Assembly: GCA_003158505.1 (NCBI GenBank)
Contig: PMJK01000025.1
Coordinates: forward strand, 4,595 to 41,152
Length of the DNA stretch: 36,558 nt
Direction: 5' to 3'
From: Holophagaceae bacterium
Lineage (GTDB): Bacteria; Acidobacteriota; Holophagae; Holophagales; Holophagaceae
The notes beneath the pieces are model-generated. The model made no database searches, was not told the DNA's origin, and saw nothing but the letters and a program-made list of their open reading frames with translations. Made by a program: the position numbers and the translations under genes. Positions 19,852 to 28,806 of the stretch are shown in pieces (the stretch's first letter is position 1; each line of letters starts with the position of its first letter).

Positions 19852-19919
19852 GGAAAGGAGGTTCGATGAGACGACAAGCTGACCTCTCCGAACCTCCGTC
19901 GAGTCGCGCCGCCCGCTGA
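19852..19919 (+). promoter_or_regulatory. Putative leader element with short ORF (MRRQADLSEPPSSRAAR, ATG 19866, stop 19917-19919) and SD-sequestering hairpin
   Basis: GGAAAGGAGG before ATG; GGAGGTTCG (19857-19865) is perfectly complementary to CGAACCTCC (19889-19897). Shares GGAAAGGAGG and GAACCTCCGTCGAG with the element at 24550-24621. Confidence 0.55.
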
Positions 19920-20007
19920 GGCGGCACGTCCCCGCTCCCCCGAATCCGCACCTTGAACAGGATGTAGGCCCGCTCCCGCGAGCCGCCTCCGCTCCTCCGG
20001 GCCGGCC

Positions 20008-21759
20008 ATGATGAACCGATTTCTCGACACCATGTGGGGGCAGGCCAACGCCCTGTTCTCGCCCCTCCGGCGGCGGCGTTGGGTGGACCTCCTGCTCGTC
20101 GCCGCGGCCTTCGGCATGCTCTACGGCCTGATCCTTCTGGGCCACCAGTGGACGGACATCCAGCGGCCCGTGCTGGAGATCGACCTGTCTCCCTGGGCCC
20201 TGCCCAAGTACACCTTTTTCTCCATGATGCGGGGCCTGGCGGCCTACCTGATCTCCTTCGTCTTCACCCTTGTCTACGCCTACTGGGCCGCCAAGGACGC
20301 CCGCTCGGAGCGGCTGCTCGTGCCGCTGCTGGACATCCTCCAGAGCATCCCGGTGATGACCTTCATCGTGCCGCTGATGCTCGCGCTGGTGGCGACCTTC
20401 CCCCATAGCAATGTGGGCATCGAACTGACGGCCATCATCGCCATCTTCACGGGCCAGGCCTGGAACATGACCTTCAGCCTCTACCACTCCCTGAAGAGCG
20501 TACCCGCCGAGTTGCAGGAGGCTGGCACGGTGTACCGGTTCAACTGGTGGCAGCGCTTCAAGTGGGTCGAACTCCCCTTCGCCACCACGGGCCTGGCCTG
20601 GAACAGCATGATGAGCATGGCCGGAGGCTGGTTCTTCCTCATGCTGGTGGAGGCCTTCAAGCTGGGTGACAAGGACTTCCGGGTGCCCGGCCTGGGCTCG
20701 TACATGAGCATGGCCGTAGAGCATGGCGATGTGCGCGCCCAGCTCTGGGCCGTGGCGGCGATGATCCTGATGATCGTACTGCTCGACCAGGTGCTGTGGC
20801 GGCCCATCGTGGTGTGGGCCCAGCGCTTTCGCATCGAGGACACGGTCCAGGTGGCTGATTCCCAGAGCTGGTTCCTGAACCTCATCCGCGGCTCCCGGCT
20901 CATCCGTAGGTGGGACCGCTGGCGGGTCAAGCGACGGCGGAACCGGCAGCATCGCCATCCGGTCCGAAAGCGGGTCCAGGCGGACGCCAGCATCGATCGG
21001 GCGGCCCATGCCGCACCCTGGCTGGCCATGGGGGCCCTCATCGTCCTGTCGGGGTTCCTCGTCTTGGGCGGCTTTGGTATCTTCCATCTGCTCCATCAGC
21101 TCCCGTCCGGCGCCTGGTGGACCCTCCTCAAGGCCGACGGGCTCACCCTCTCGCGGGTGATGGCATCCGTCCTCATCGGACTCTGCTGGACCCTGCCCGC
21201 AGGCCTCGCCATCGGCCTCTCTCAGCGGCTGTCCCGCATCTTCCAGCCCATTGTCCAGGTGGCGGCCTCCTTCCCCGCGCCCATGCTCTTCCCGGTGGTC
21301 GTGGCCATCCTGGCTTCCCTCAGGATCGGCCTGGGCTGGGGCAGTATCGCCCTCATGCTGCTGGGCACCCAGTGGTACATCCTCTTCAACGTGATCGCCG
21401 GGGCCAGCGCCATCCCCAGCGACCTGCGGGAAGTGGGAACCGCCTTCGGCTTCAGCCGCTGGCAACGCTTCCGCAATCTCTATCTGCCCGCCATCTTCCC
21501 CTACCTGGTGACCGGTTGCCTGACGGCCGCGGGGGGCGCCTGGAACGCCAGCATCGTGTCCGAGTACTACAACATCAGCGGACCCACGCTGCAGACTTTT
21601 GGCCTCGGGGCCATCGTTAGCCAGGCCGGCGAACAGCGGGATTTCCCCCTCCTGGCCGCCTCCACCCTGGTCCTGGCCGCGACGGTGGTGCTGTTCAACC
21701 GCCTGATCTGGAAGCCGCTCTACAAGATCGCCGAAACCAACTATTCCCTGTCGAAGTGA
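20008..21759 (+). CDS. ABC transporter permease, NitT/TauT type, two permease domains in one polypeptide
   Basis: Two binding-protein-dependent permease loops: SLKSVPAELQEAGTVYRFNWWQRFKWVELP and GASAIPSDLREVGTAFGFSRWQRFRNLYLPAIFP. Confidence 0.9.
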   Translation: MMNRFLDTMWGQANALFSPLRRRRWVDLLLVAAAFGMLYGLILLGHQWTDIQRPVLEIDLSPWALPKYTFFSMMRGLAAYLISFVFTLVYAYWAAKDARSERLLVPLLDILQSIPVMTFIVPLMLALVATFPHSNVGIELTAIIAIFTGQAWNMTFSLYHSLKSVPAELQEAGTVYRFNWWQRFKWVELPFATTGLAWNSMMSMAGGWFFLMLVEAFKLGDKDFRVPGLGSYMSMAVEHGDVRAQLWAVAAMILMIVLLDQVLWRPIVVWAQRFRIEDTVQVADSQSWFLNLIRGSRLIRRWDRWRVKRRRNRQHRHPVRKRVQADASIDRAAHAAPWLAMGALIVLSGFLVLGGFGIFHLLHQLPSGAWWTLLKADGLTLSRVMASVLIGLCWTLPAGLAIGLSQRLSRIFQPIVQVAASFPAPMLFPVVVAILASLRIGLGWGSIALMLLGTQWYILFNVIAGASAIPSDLREVGTAFGFSRWQRFRNLYLPAIFPYLVTGCLTAAGGAWNASIVSEYYNISGPTLQTFGLGAIVSQAGEQRDFPLLAASTLVLAATVVLFNRLIWKPLYKIAETNYSLSK

Positions 21760-21766
21760 GGGACCC

Positions 21767-23068
21767 ATGATTCACGCCATCAACGCCAATCACGAAGTCA
21801 TCTGCGAACTGAAGGGCATCCAGAAATCCTTCGACCGGGAGACTGGCCACCCCCTGCGGGTGCTGGAGGACATCAATCTGGATGTCCGCGCCAATGAGGT
21901 GGTCTGCCTCATCGGGCCGTCCGGTTGCGGGAAGTCCACCATCCTGCGCATCTTCGCCGGCCTGATCCAGCCCACGAAGGGCCGGACCTTCTACCACGGC
22001 GAGGAGATGGAGGGACTCAATCCGGGCGTGGCCATCGTCTTCCAGAACTTCGCCCTCTACCCGTGGATGACGGTGGAGGCCAACGTGAAGACCGTGCTCC
22101 AGGCCCAGGGCCTGGACGACGAGACCATCAAGGCCAAGGCCCATCGGGCCATCAGCCTGGTGGGCCTGGAGGGCTTCGAAGAGGCCTATCCCCGGGAGCT
22201 CTCCGGCGGCATGAAGCAGCGCGTGGGCATGGCTCGCGCCCTCAGTGTCGATCCAGAGATCCTGTTCATGGACGAGCCCTTCAGTCACGTGGACGCCCTC
22301 ACGGCAGAGGGCCTCCGGGCTGAGATCCTGGACATCTGGGATGATGCCGAGCGCAACCCGTCCTCCATCCTTATGGTGAGCCACGACATCAAGGAAGTGG
22401 CCTACATGGCCGACCGCATCGTGGTGCTGTCGGCCAACCCCGGCCGCCTGCGCACCATCGTGGAAAACCCCCTACCCCGGCCCCGGGACATGCGCAGCCC
22501 CGAGTTCCTCCGCCTGGTGGACCAGCTCCACGACATCATCACCAGCACGGAACTCCCGGACGTGGAAATCACCGCCCCAACACCCAGCTTGCAGCCCGAC
22601 ATCGTGGAACCGCTTCCTCCAGCTCCCTCCTCGGACATCCTCGGCCTGCTGGAGTACCTGGAGACCCAAGGCGGCGCGGGGGACCTCTTCCAGGTGGCCG
22701 CCGCCACCCACGTGACATTCGAGAAGATTCTCGCCTCCGTGAAGGGCGCGGAGATGCTCGACTTCGTGGATACCCCCAAGCGCCAGGTCGTCCTCACGCC
22801 CCTGGGCCAGCGCTTCGTGCGGGCCAACATGGATGACCGCAAGGACATCTGGAAGGCCCAGCTCCTGGAGCTGCGCCTGTTCCGCCTGGTCCAGGAACTC
22901 ATCGACCTGCACGAGGGCGAGCTGAAAGCAGACGAGTTGCTCGCCGAGCTGCAGCAGCGCCTGCCCATGGAGAACTCCGAGCAGACCTTCGACACCCTGG
23001 TCACGTGGGGCCGCTTCGGTGAACTCTTCGCTTACCGCGAAGAGCGCGGCGTTCTCACGCCGGAGTAG
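21767..23068 (+). CDS. ABC transporter ATP-binding protein (nitrate/sulfonate type) with C-terminal AAA-associated domain
   Basis: Walker A GPSGCGKST, signature LSGGMKQRVGMARAL, Walker B ILFMDEPFSHVD; ~180-aa C-terminal extension. Confidence 0.92.
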   Translation: MIHAINANHEVICELKGIQKSFDRETGHPLRVLEDINLDVRANEVVCLIGPSGCGKSTILRIFAGLIQPTKGRTFYHGEEMEGLNPGVAIVFQNFALYPWMTVEANVKTVLQAQGLDDETIKAKAHRAISLVGLEGFEEAYPRELSGGMKQRVGMARALSVDPEILFMDEPFSHVDALTAEGLRAEILDIWDDAERNPSSILMVSHDIKEVAYMADRIVVLSANPGRLRTIVENPLPRPRDMRSPEFLRLVDQLHDIITSTELPDVEITAPTPSLQPDIVEPLPPAPSSDILGLLEYLETQGGAGDLFQVAAATHVTFEKILASVKGAEMLDFVDTPKRQVVLTPLGQRFVRANMDDRKDIWKAQLLELRLFRLVQELIDLHEGELKADELLAELQQRLPMENSEQTFDTLVTWGRFGELFAYREERGVLTPE

Positions 23069-23081
23069 CTCTCTGCGTGTA

Positions 23082-24410
23082 TCAGAACTGGGCGTGGAGC
23101 CTCAGGGCAAAGATGTCCACGGGCCCGCGGTCGCGGTTGTAGCCGGGATTCCAGATCCGCTGGGCATCCAGGGTGGCGGTGAAGAAGCGCCCCAGCGACA
23201 CGGCGTAGTAGGTCTCGATGAGCCGTTCCTGGTCATAGTTCAGGCGTCCGTCCCCGAGCATGAAGCCCAGCCCGCCCGCGGCCAGGTAGGCCCGGTGATC
23301 CGGGGATAGGCCATTCGCAACGAGAGCAACCCCGAGGCGATCCTGGCCCCGGTTCCATCCGGCTCCTGCCAGGGAAAGACCGAAGGCCAGGGAGCGATCC
23401 ACTTCTGTGAAGACCCAGGTCTCCGTGCGGCCGTCATTCCAACCCGCCCTGAGGAAGCCTCCCAGGTCCCCGGTCAGGGCCTGGTCGGCACTGAGGCCCC
23501 AGCCGTACTTGATGCGGCCCGGCTGGCGGGTGACGATCACATCCGGCGCGAGGGGCGACAGCTGGAGGCTCTCCTGGTAGCTGCCCATGTCGGCATGGTT
23601 GGCGTAGCCGAGGATCCGGACATGGCCCGCCTGGCCGCCAATCTCGTGATCATGTTCCACCTCGATCACATCCCCGTGGGCGCGATCCACCTGGTGATCG
23701 AAGGACAGGCCATTCGCCTGGGTGGGCACCATGAAACTGCCTGCGCGAAGGGCCCAGGCATCCCAGTACAGCTCGAAGGCCACGCCCCAGCTGTAGCCCC
23801 GGGTGTCCGCCGGGTAGTCCCAGGCCGCGGTGTCCATGAGGGTCCAGTTCAGGAACTGGGTACGGGGGTCGTGGGCGTAGGCGTTGGCATCGAAGATGTC
23901 GCCCAGGGCAATCCTTCCCACGGTCATCACGACCCGGTGGCGGTCACGGGATCCGGACAACTGGTTCTGGTCCGGGGCAACGGGCTCACTACCGCCACCG
24001 AAATCCCAGGTCTGCCGCAGGAATAGGCGGGCGAGCGAGACCTTCAGCTCGGGGCTGGCCACCCGGTAGATCTCGCCGTTCGGCGCAGCGGCGAGACCCA
24101 GGACATGGCTGACGCCCTGCCCTCCGGCGAGCTCCGGATTCACGTAGAACTCGGCGCCCTCCCAGAGGCGGCACCCGAGGAACAGGGTGGAGGTGAGGGA
24201 ATTTCGGATCTCCTTGCGGGATTCGAAACTGTTCACCCCTTCGTAAGGGGAGGTGAATGCCCCATGGCCCTGGGTGACTGTGGTCGCCTGACCGTGCAAG
24301 CTCCAGGTCTCGGGAGCAGGATCGCTGACCTGACCTCGGAGCAAACTGGAGATGGCCAGGGTGGCAACGGAGGCCATCAAATTACGGAACAGGGTCCGAT
24401 GGGTGCGCAT
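23082..24410 (-). CDS. Carbohydrate-selective porin, OprB-like
   Basis: Signal sequence MRTHRTLFRNLMASVATLAISSLLRGQ; GQATTVTQGHGAFTSPYEGVNSF; VGRIALGDIFDANAYAHDPRTQFLNWTLMDTAAWDYPADTRGYSWG. Confidence 0.82.
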   Translation of the reverse strand: MRTHRTLFRNLMASVATLAISSLLRGQVSDPAPETWSLHGQATTVTQGHGAFTSPYEGVNSFESRKEIRNSLTSTLFLGCRLWEGAEFYVNPELAGGQGVSHVLGLAAAPNGEIYRVASPELKVSLARLFLRQTWDFGGGSEPVAPDQNQLSGSRDRHRVVMTVGRIALGDIFDANAYAHDPRTQFLNWTLMDTAAWDYPADTRGYSWGVAFELYWDAWALRAGSFMVPTQANGLSFDHQVDRAHGDVIEVEHDHEIGGQAGHVRILGYANHADMGSYQESLQLSPLAPDVIVTRQPGRIKYGWGLSADQALTGDLGGFLRAGWNDGRTETWVFTEVDRSLAFGLSLAGAGWNRGQDRLGVALVANGLSPDHRAYLAAGGLGFMLGDGRLNYDQERLIETYYAVSLGRFFTATLDAQRIWNPGYNRDRGPVDIFALRLHAQF

Positions 24411-24549
24411 GGGAATACCGTGACAGGAGGAAGGGGCCAGAAGGTGACGGGGCTGTAACTGCCCCAGGGCTGCAAGCGCGGGATGACGGACCTCGCCCAC
24501 TCGGACCCTGCTCTTCACCAGTCAAACCCTCAGGATCAGCCGGGAAGCC

Positions 24550-24621
24550 CTAGTCCAGGTGGACGCAGCTCGACGGAGGTTCAGCGATCATGGACATCAT
24601 CTTCATCGCAGCCTCCTTTCC
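24550..24621 (-). promoter_or_regulatory. Putative leader element with short ORF (MKMMSMIAEPPSSCVHLD, ATG 24606, stop 24552-24550)
   Basis: Minus strand GGAAAGGAGG (24621-24612), ATG, then GAACCTCCGTCGAG (24582-24569) in frame as E-P-P-S-S at residues 9-13; TAG stop; 140 nt upstream of the porin start. Confidence 0.55.
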
Positions 24622-24713
24622 GGCAATCCAGTGATCCTACCGATGGCGGCCAAGGCTGTCCAGGCTGAATGACGGAGCAGAGGACCTGGCTCAGGGATTC
24701 TCCAGGGACGATT

Positions 24714-25085
24714 TCACCCTGCAAGGGCCTCGGCCACCTTGGCCACCAGGGTCGAGGCATCCACGGGCTTCATCAGAAATCCAGAAATTCCCATCTGCTG
24801 TATACGCTGCATGCTGAGGTCGTCGCGATGGGCCGAAATAACCAGGATGGGCAGATCCCGCAGGGCGGCATCCTCCCGGCAGGCCCGAACCAGGCTCTCT
24901 CCGGGACATTCCGGCATGAGGAAGTCGGCTAAGAGCAGGTCCACGGGAGTCCCCCGGAGCACTTTCAGCACCTCGAACAGCGACGTCGGCTCGATCTCCA
25001 CCGTTTCGTGGCCCTGAGCACGGAGAGCCCCGGCGGCAAATGCCCGGACCAGACGGCTGTCATCCACGATGGCGATGCGGGGCAT
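24714..25085 (-). CDS. Response regulator (CheY-like receiver domain)
   Basis: MPRIAIVDDSRLVRAFAAGALRAQGHE, VDLLLADFLMPECPG, ILVISAHRD, GFLMKPVDASTL. Confidence 0.9.
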   Translation of the reverse strand: MPRIAIVDDSRLVRAFAAGALRAQGHETVEIEPTSLFEVLKVLRGTPVDLLLADFLMPECPGESLVRACREDAALRDLPILVISAHRDDLSMQRIQQMGISGFLMKPVDASTLVAKVAEALAG

Positions 25086-25163
25086 GTCATCTCCTCGGCT
25101 CCCATGGTCCATCAGAACCCAGGGATCAACAATGGGTCCTAGGGTCCGTTTTCAGGACAGGAC

Positions 25164-26306
25164 CTAGTTCGCCCAGCGGGAGACCTGTTCCCACACGTCA
25201 TCATCATTGGCAGGACCGTTGAGCAGGATGGCGAAGACGCGCACTTGCCCGTCCAGGGCTTGCAGGTAGCCGCAGAGACTGGTGACGCCATCCAGATGGC
25301 CCGTCTTCACCCGCACCCGGCGGGTGAGGTTGGCATCCTTCACCTTCAGCTTCCAGGGCTCGCCTCCGATGATCTTCAGGGAAGACACGTACTCCGGCCC
25401 CACCTCGAAGTCGTGGTAGGCGCCCCGCAGGATGATGGCCAGGGTGCGGGCGGAAAGGCGGTTGTCCTTGCTGAGCCCTGAACCATCCGTGATGCGCACA
25501 GCCTCCGGTCCGAGGTCGAAGGCCGTGCGGTAGAACTCCTGGATCCTCTTGACGCCCTGGGGCCAAGATCCCGCACCATAATTACGCACCAGCATCTCGA
25601 TCATGAAGTTGTTCGACCACTTGTTGATGTCCACGATCAAGGAACGCAGGGGGGGCGAGGACCAGACCAGGAGGCTGCGGGGAGTCCCCGAGCCCCCGGG
25701 TCTCCCTTCGAAGGCAATACCGGCTTCCGTAAGGATCCGGCGGATGATCTCCCGCGACTGGCGCTCCGGATCCGCTACCAGATGGCCATCCTCGTCACGG
25801 TTGAAGTTCACGGAAAGCGGCAGCACGGGGGGCAGTGTGTTCAGTGAGGTGTTCTCCCAGCCCTGGGGTTCCCGCTGGTCATCGAAGGCGCTCTGATCCA
25901 GACGGATGGAACCGGTGACCCGTTGCACACCCTGCTTTTTGAGGGCCTGGGCCAGCATCCAGATGCGCTCGCTGGTGAGCAGCGGATCCCCGCCGCCCTT
26001 GAAGACGAGATCACCCCATACCACACCGTCCTTCAGATCACCCCAGACTTCGGTCTCGAGGGTGAAGTCGGGTTTCAGCGTCTTGAGCAGGGCATAGGTT
26101 GTGACGGCCTTGGTGGTGCTGGCGGGCACCAGCGCCAAGTCCTCGTGGTGACGTTCAAGGACCTTCCCGGTGGCGGCATCCCATAGCCCTGCAGAAACCG
26201 TGATGCCCCTCCCCTCCAGCCGCCTCGCCCAACCCTGGACACCCTGGGCGGACAGGGCCATGGCCGAAAGGATGAGAGAGGTCAGGACTTTCCAAGGCAC
26301 ATTCAC
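25164..26306 (-). CDS. dacB: D-alanyl-D-alanine carboxypeptidase, PBP4/S13 family
   Basis: PASTTK (SxxK), SNNFM (SxN), KTG motif in VKTGHLDGVTSLCGYL; signal sequence. Confidence 0.9.
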   Translation of the reverse strand: MNVPWKVLTSLILSAMALSAQGVQGWARRLEGRGITVSAGLWDAATGKVLERHHEDLALVPASTTKAVTTYALLKTLKPDFTLETEVWGDLKDGVVWGDLVFKGGGDPLLTSERIWMLAQALKKQGVQRVTGSIRLDQSAFDDQREPQGWENTSLNTLPPVLPLSVNFNRDEDGHLVADPERQSREIIRRILTEAGIAFEGRPGGSGTPRSLLVWSSPPLRSLIVDINKWSNNFMIEMLVRNYGAGSWPQGVKRIQEFYRTAFDLGPEAVRITDGSGLSKDNRLSARTLAIILRGAYHDFEVGPEYVSSLKIIGGEPWKLKVKDANLTRRVRVKTGHLDGVTSLCGYLQALDGQVRVFAILLNGPANDDDVWEQVSRWAN

Positions 26307-26851
26307 TGCTTCGGCACTGTGGGCGTGACCGCCGTACCACCTGCCTGGGATAGGCCAGGGACGTTGCCGGGAACATTACCGAGGGCATTGCCGACGGCAT
26401 CCGGGACGCCCAGCAGGTTCTGAGCCGCACTGAATTGCCAGTCCCGCACCAGTTCCTTGCCCTGATAGATGTGGATGCCATTCAGGAGGCTTTTGCTGCG
26501 CACGCCGACGATGGGGAGCCCTTCCTTGTTTCCGGAGGCCCCCGGCTGGACCTGGGTGATGTAATCCCACTCGCCATCCGGGGTCATCGGATCCTTGTAC
26601 TTCTGGCGGAGGATGCGGGGGCGGACCTTCATCACCTCCTCGAGGTCGGTGGGGTACCGCTTGGTCTTGGCCGAGTAGGTCATGAGGGCCGCAGCGATCG
26701 CTTCTCCCCGGAAGATCAGCTCGGATTCATTCTCACGCTGCACCTCGGCGGTCACGGCCGGGGCCGTCTTCATGAGCATCAGCCCCATCACCACGACCAT
26801 GGCCAGGGCCAGGGCCATGGTGAATCCACGCTGGGATCGGGTGAACGACAT
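26303..26851 (-). CDS. Prepilin-like / type II secretion pseudopilin-like protein
   Basis: RSQRGFTMALALAMVVVMGLMLMKTAPAVTAEVQRENESELIFRGEAIAAALMTYSAKTKRYPTDLEEV; overlaps the dacB start by 4 nt. Confidence 0.65.
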   Translation of the reverse strand: MSFTRSQRGFTMALALAMVVVMGLMLMKTAPAVTAEVQRENESELIFRGEAIAAALMTYSAKTKRYPTDLEEVMKVRPRILRQKYKDPMTPDGEWDYITQVQPGASGNKEGLPIVGVRSKSLLNGIHIYQGKELVRDWQFSAAQNLLGVPDAVGNALGNVPGNVPGLSQAGGTAVTPTVPKQ

Positions 26852-26874
26852 GAAGACTCCTGGGCTGCAGGGTA

Positions 26875-28743
26875 CTACCCTCGCTCACCCTTTCGTGTCA
26901 TGAGCTTGGAAAAGGCTTCCACGATCTTGGGATCGAACTGGGCCCCGGATTCGTTCTGAAGCTCCTCCTGCACCTGCCGATCGTCCATGGGCGGCCGGTA
27001 CCCATTGCCGCTGGTCATCACTTCGTAGGCCTCGATCAGGCCGATGATGCGACTCCCGTTGGGAATGGCCGTTCCCTTCAGGCCCTCCGGGTAGCCCCGT
27101 CCGTCCCAGCGTTCGTGGTGATGCCGGATCATCTTCACCACCTCGAATGGGAAGCGCAGATCCTTCAGGAACACCGCCGCCAGCTCAGGATGATTGCGGA
27201 TCTTTCTCCGTTCCTCGCCGTTCAGGTCCGGCTTGCTCAGCATGGCCGGGTCCAGCATCAGCAGACCCACGTCGTGCAGGACGGCTGCGATGCTGACCGC
27301 CTCGACCTCCTCGGTGGGAAGTTCGAGCATCAGCGCCAGGTCCCGCGCCAGCCGGGCCGTGGCGAGGCTGTGGGACCGGAGGCTAGGCAACCGGGTCTCG
27401 CTCGACTGGAGGATCCGGTGGCTGACGGACAGGAAGGCGCGATGGTAGCGCTCATGAAGGCGGGCCTCCTGCATGTGAAGGCCCAGGATGCGACCCAACT
27501 GCTGGATGGCCTGGGTCTCTGAACTCGAGAAGGGCTGGTCCTCCTGGCGGAACACCAGCATCAGGTCGTGACCCAGTGGTGCCTCATTGATCAGGAGCGG
27601 CATGTAAGTCGCGAAGGCGCCTTTGATCTCGGGCGCTTCCGTCATGCCGGCGCGGGTGATGAGCTGGAGGCCCTGCTCCTGGACAGCCGGCAGCTGGAAC
27701 GTGGCATGGGCGAGGATCTGCTGCTGAAGACCCGCAGACAGGGGAAGCGTGCTGTAGGCGAGGATCGGACGGATCTCCTCGGGATTCTCAATCCAGAGCG
27801 CCACTGCGGAGACGGTAAGGATCTCGCTCAGCAGGCCGGCGATCTCCCAGAAGAAGGCCCTCTGCTCTGGAGGCACCATCCCGCGCTTCCGCTCCATTCT
27901 CGGGGTTTGGGGCGCCACCCAGCTGCTGAGGGAGTGGTCCGCCTCCCAGGGAAGCGCCACGTAGCCATCCTGACCCCCTGAAAAGCCGTACATCCGCTCC
28001 TGATCTGAGGGGCCGGTCGAGAGGATGTGGAATTCCGGCGTCCCCATGGGTGGCGTCGTTACGGGGCCCGACGGCAGCAGGTGCTCGGCCATGGGAGCCA
28101 CTTCGTCGATGACCTTGGAGGCCGTAGGCAGGCCCTCCGGCACGATTCCCGGGAGTATGAACGTTCCAGGAGGGGGAGTGGCCAGAAAATCCGGTCTCGG
28201 GGGCACCGGGTCGGGTCGGGAATTCGCGCCATAAAGCCTGAATTCGCGGAGGGCCTGAATGAGATCCTCGCAAATGGCCAGGGTGGGTGGTCCATCCCGT
28301 TCCACCTCGAAGGTGCCACCCTTGATGCGGTCACGCTGGATCAGCAGTCCCACCCAGTCGCCCGCCAGGTATACGGGCGTTATGAGATACCGCGGCCATT
28401 CGCCGCCTTGGCCGAAGGCCGCCAATTCTGGCAGTTCGGAGGCATCATTCACCACGAAGGAACGCCGGATTCGCTGCACCTGTACCAGCAGAGGGTGGCT
28501 TGCGGGGATGGCCACGGGCGGCCGCGTTCCGCGGGGCCACCCGTAGAAACTCACCACCTCGAAGCCTCCCAGTTCCGGTGCCCGCAGGTAGAGCGCACCC
28601 TTGGTGCTACCCACTTCCTCGAGACAGCGGTAGAGCACCTGGGAGCACCGATTGGCGAGTGCCTCGCCAAGGATCAGGCTGGACGCGAACATGGGCGTGA
28701 GGTTCCTGGTTTGAGATGGGGGAAACCCCATCAGCAGGGCCAT
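26875..28743 (-). CDS. GAF-like plus HD-GYP domain phosphohydrolase
   Basis: VLHDVGLLMLDPAML, RNHPELAAVFLKDLRFPFEVVKMIRHHHERWDGRGYPEGLKGTAIPNGSRIIGLIEAYEVMTS. Confidence 0.88.
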   Translation of the reverse strand: MALLMGFPPSQTRNLTPMFASSLILGEALANRCSQVLYRCLEEVGSTKGALYLRAPELGGFEVVSFYGWPRGTRPPVAIPASHPLLVQVQRIRRSFVVNDASELPELAAFGQGGEWPRYLITPVYLAGDWVGLLIQRDRIKGGTFEVERDGPPTLAICEDLIQALREFRLYGANSRPDPVPPRPDFLATPPPGTFILPGIVPEGLPTASKVIDEVAPMAEHLLPSGPVTTPPMGTPEFHILSTGPSDQERMYGFSGGQDGYVALPWEADHSLSSWVAPQTPRMERKRGMVPPEQRAFFWEIAGLLSEILTVSAVALWIENPEEIRPILAYSTLPLSAGLQQQILAHATFQLPAVQEQGLQLITRAGMTEAPEIKGAFATYMPLLINEAPLGHDLMLVFRQEDQPFSSSETQAIQQLGRILGLHMQEARLHERYHRAFLSVSHRILQSSETRLPSLRSHSLATARLARDLALMLELPTEEVEAVSIAAVLHDVGLLMLDPAMLSKPDLNGEERRKIRNHPELAAVFLKDLRFPFEVVKMIRHHHERWDGRGYPEGLKGTAIPNGSRIIGLIEAYEVMTSGNGYRPPMDDRQVQEELQNESGAQFDPKIVEAFSKLMTRKGERG

Positions 28744-28806
28744 TGAGACCCGAGTACCGAATCGGCCAATGGATAGGGTGTCCTTAGATATGAATCTCCA
28801 CTGCCG

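Noticed and set aside
19723-21768. N-terminal ~680 residues of the 1699-aa minus-strand ORF
   Set aside because: Antisense to the well-supported ABC permease, low-complexity (Gly/Glu/His/Gln-rich) translation; only the part from 19722 downward encodes the kinase.
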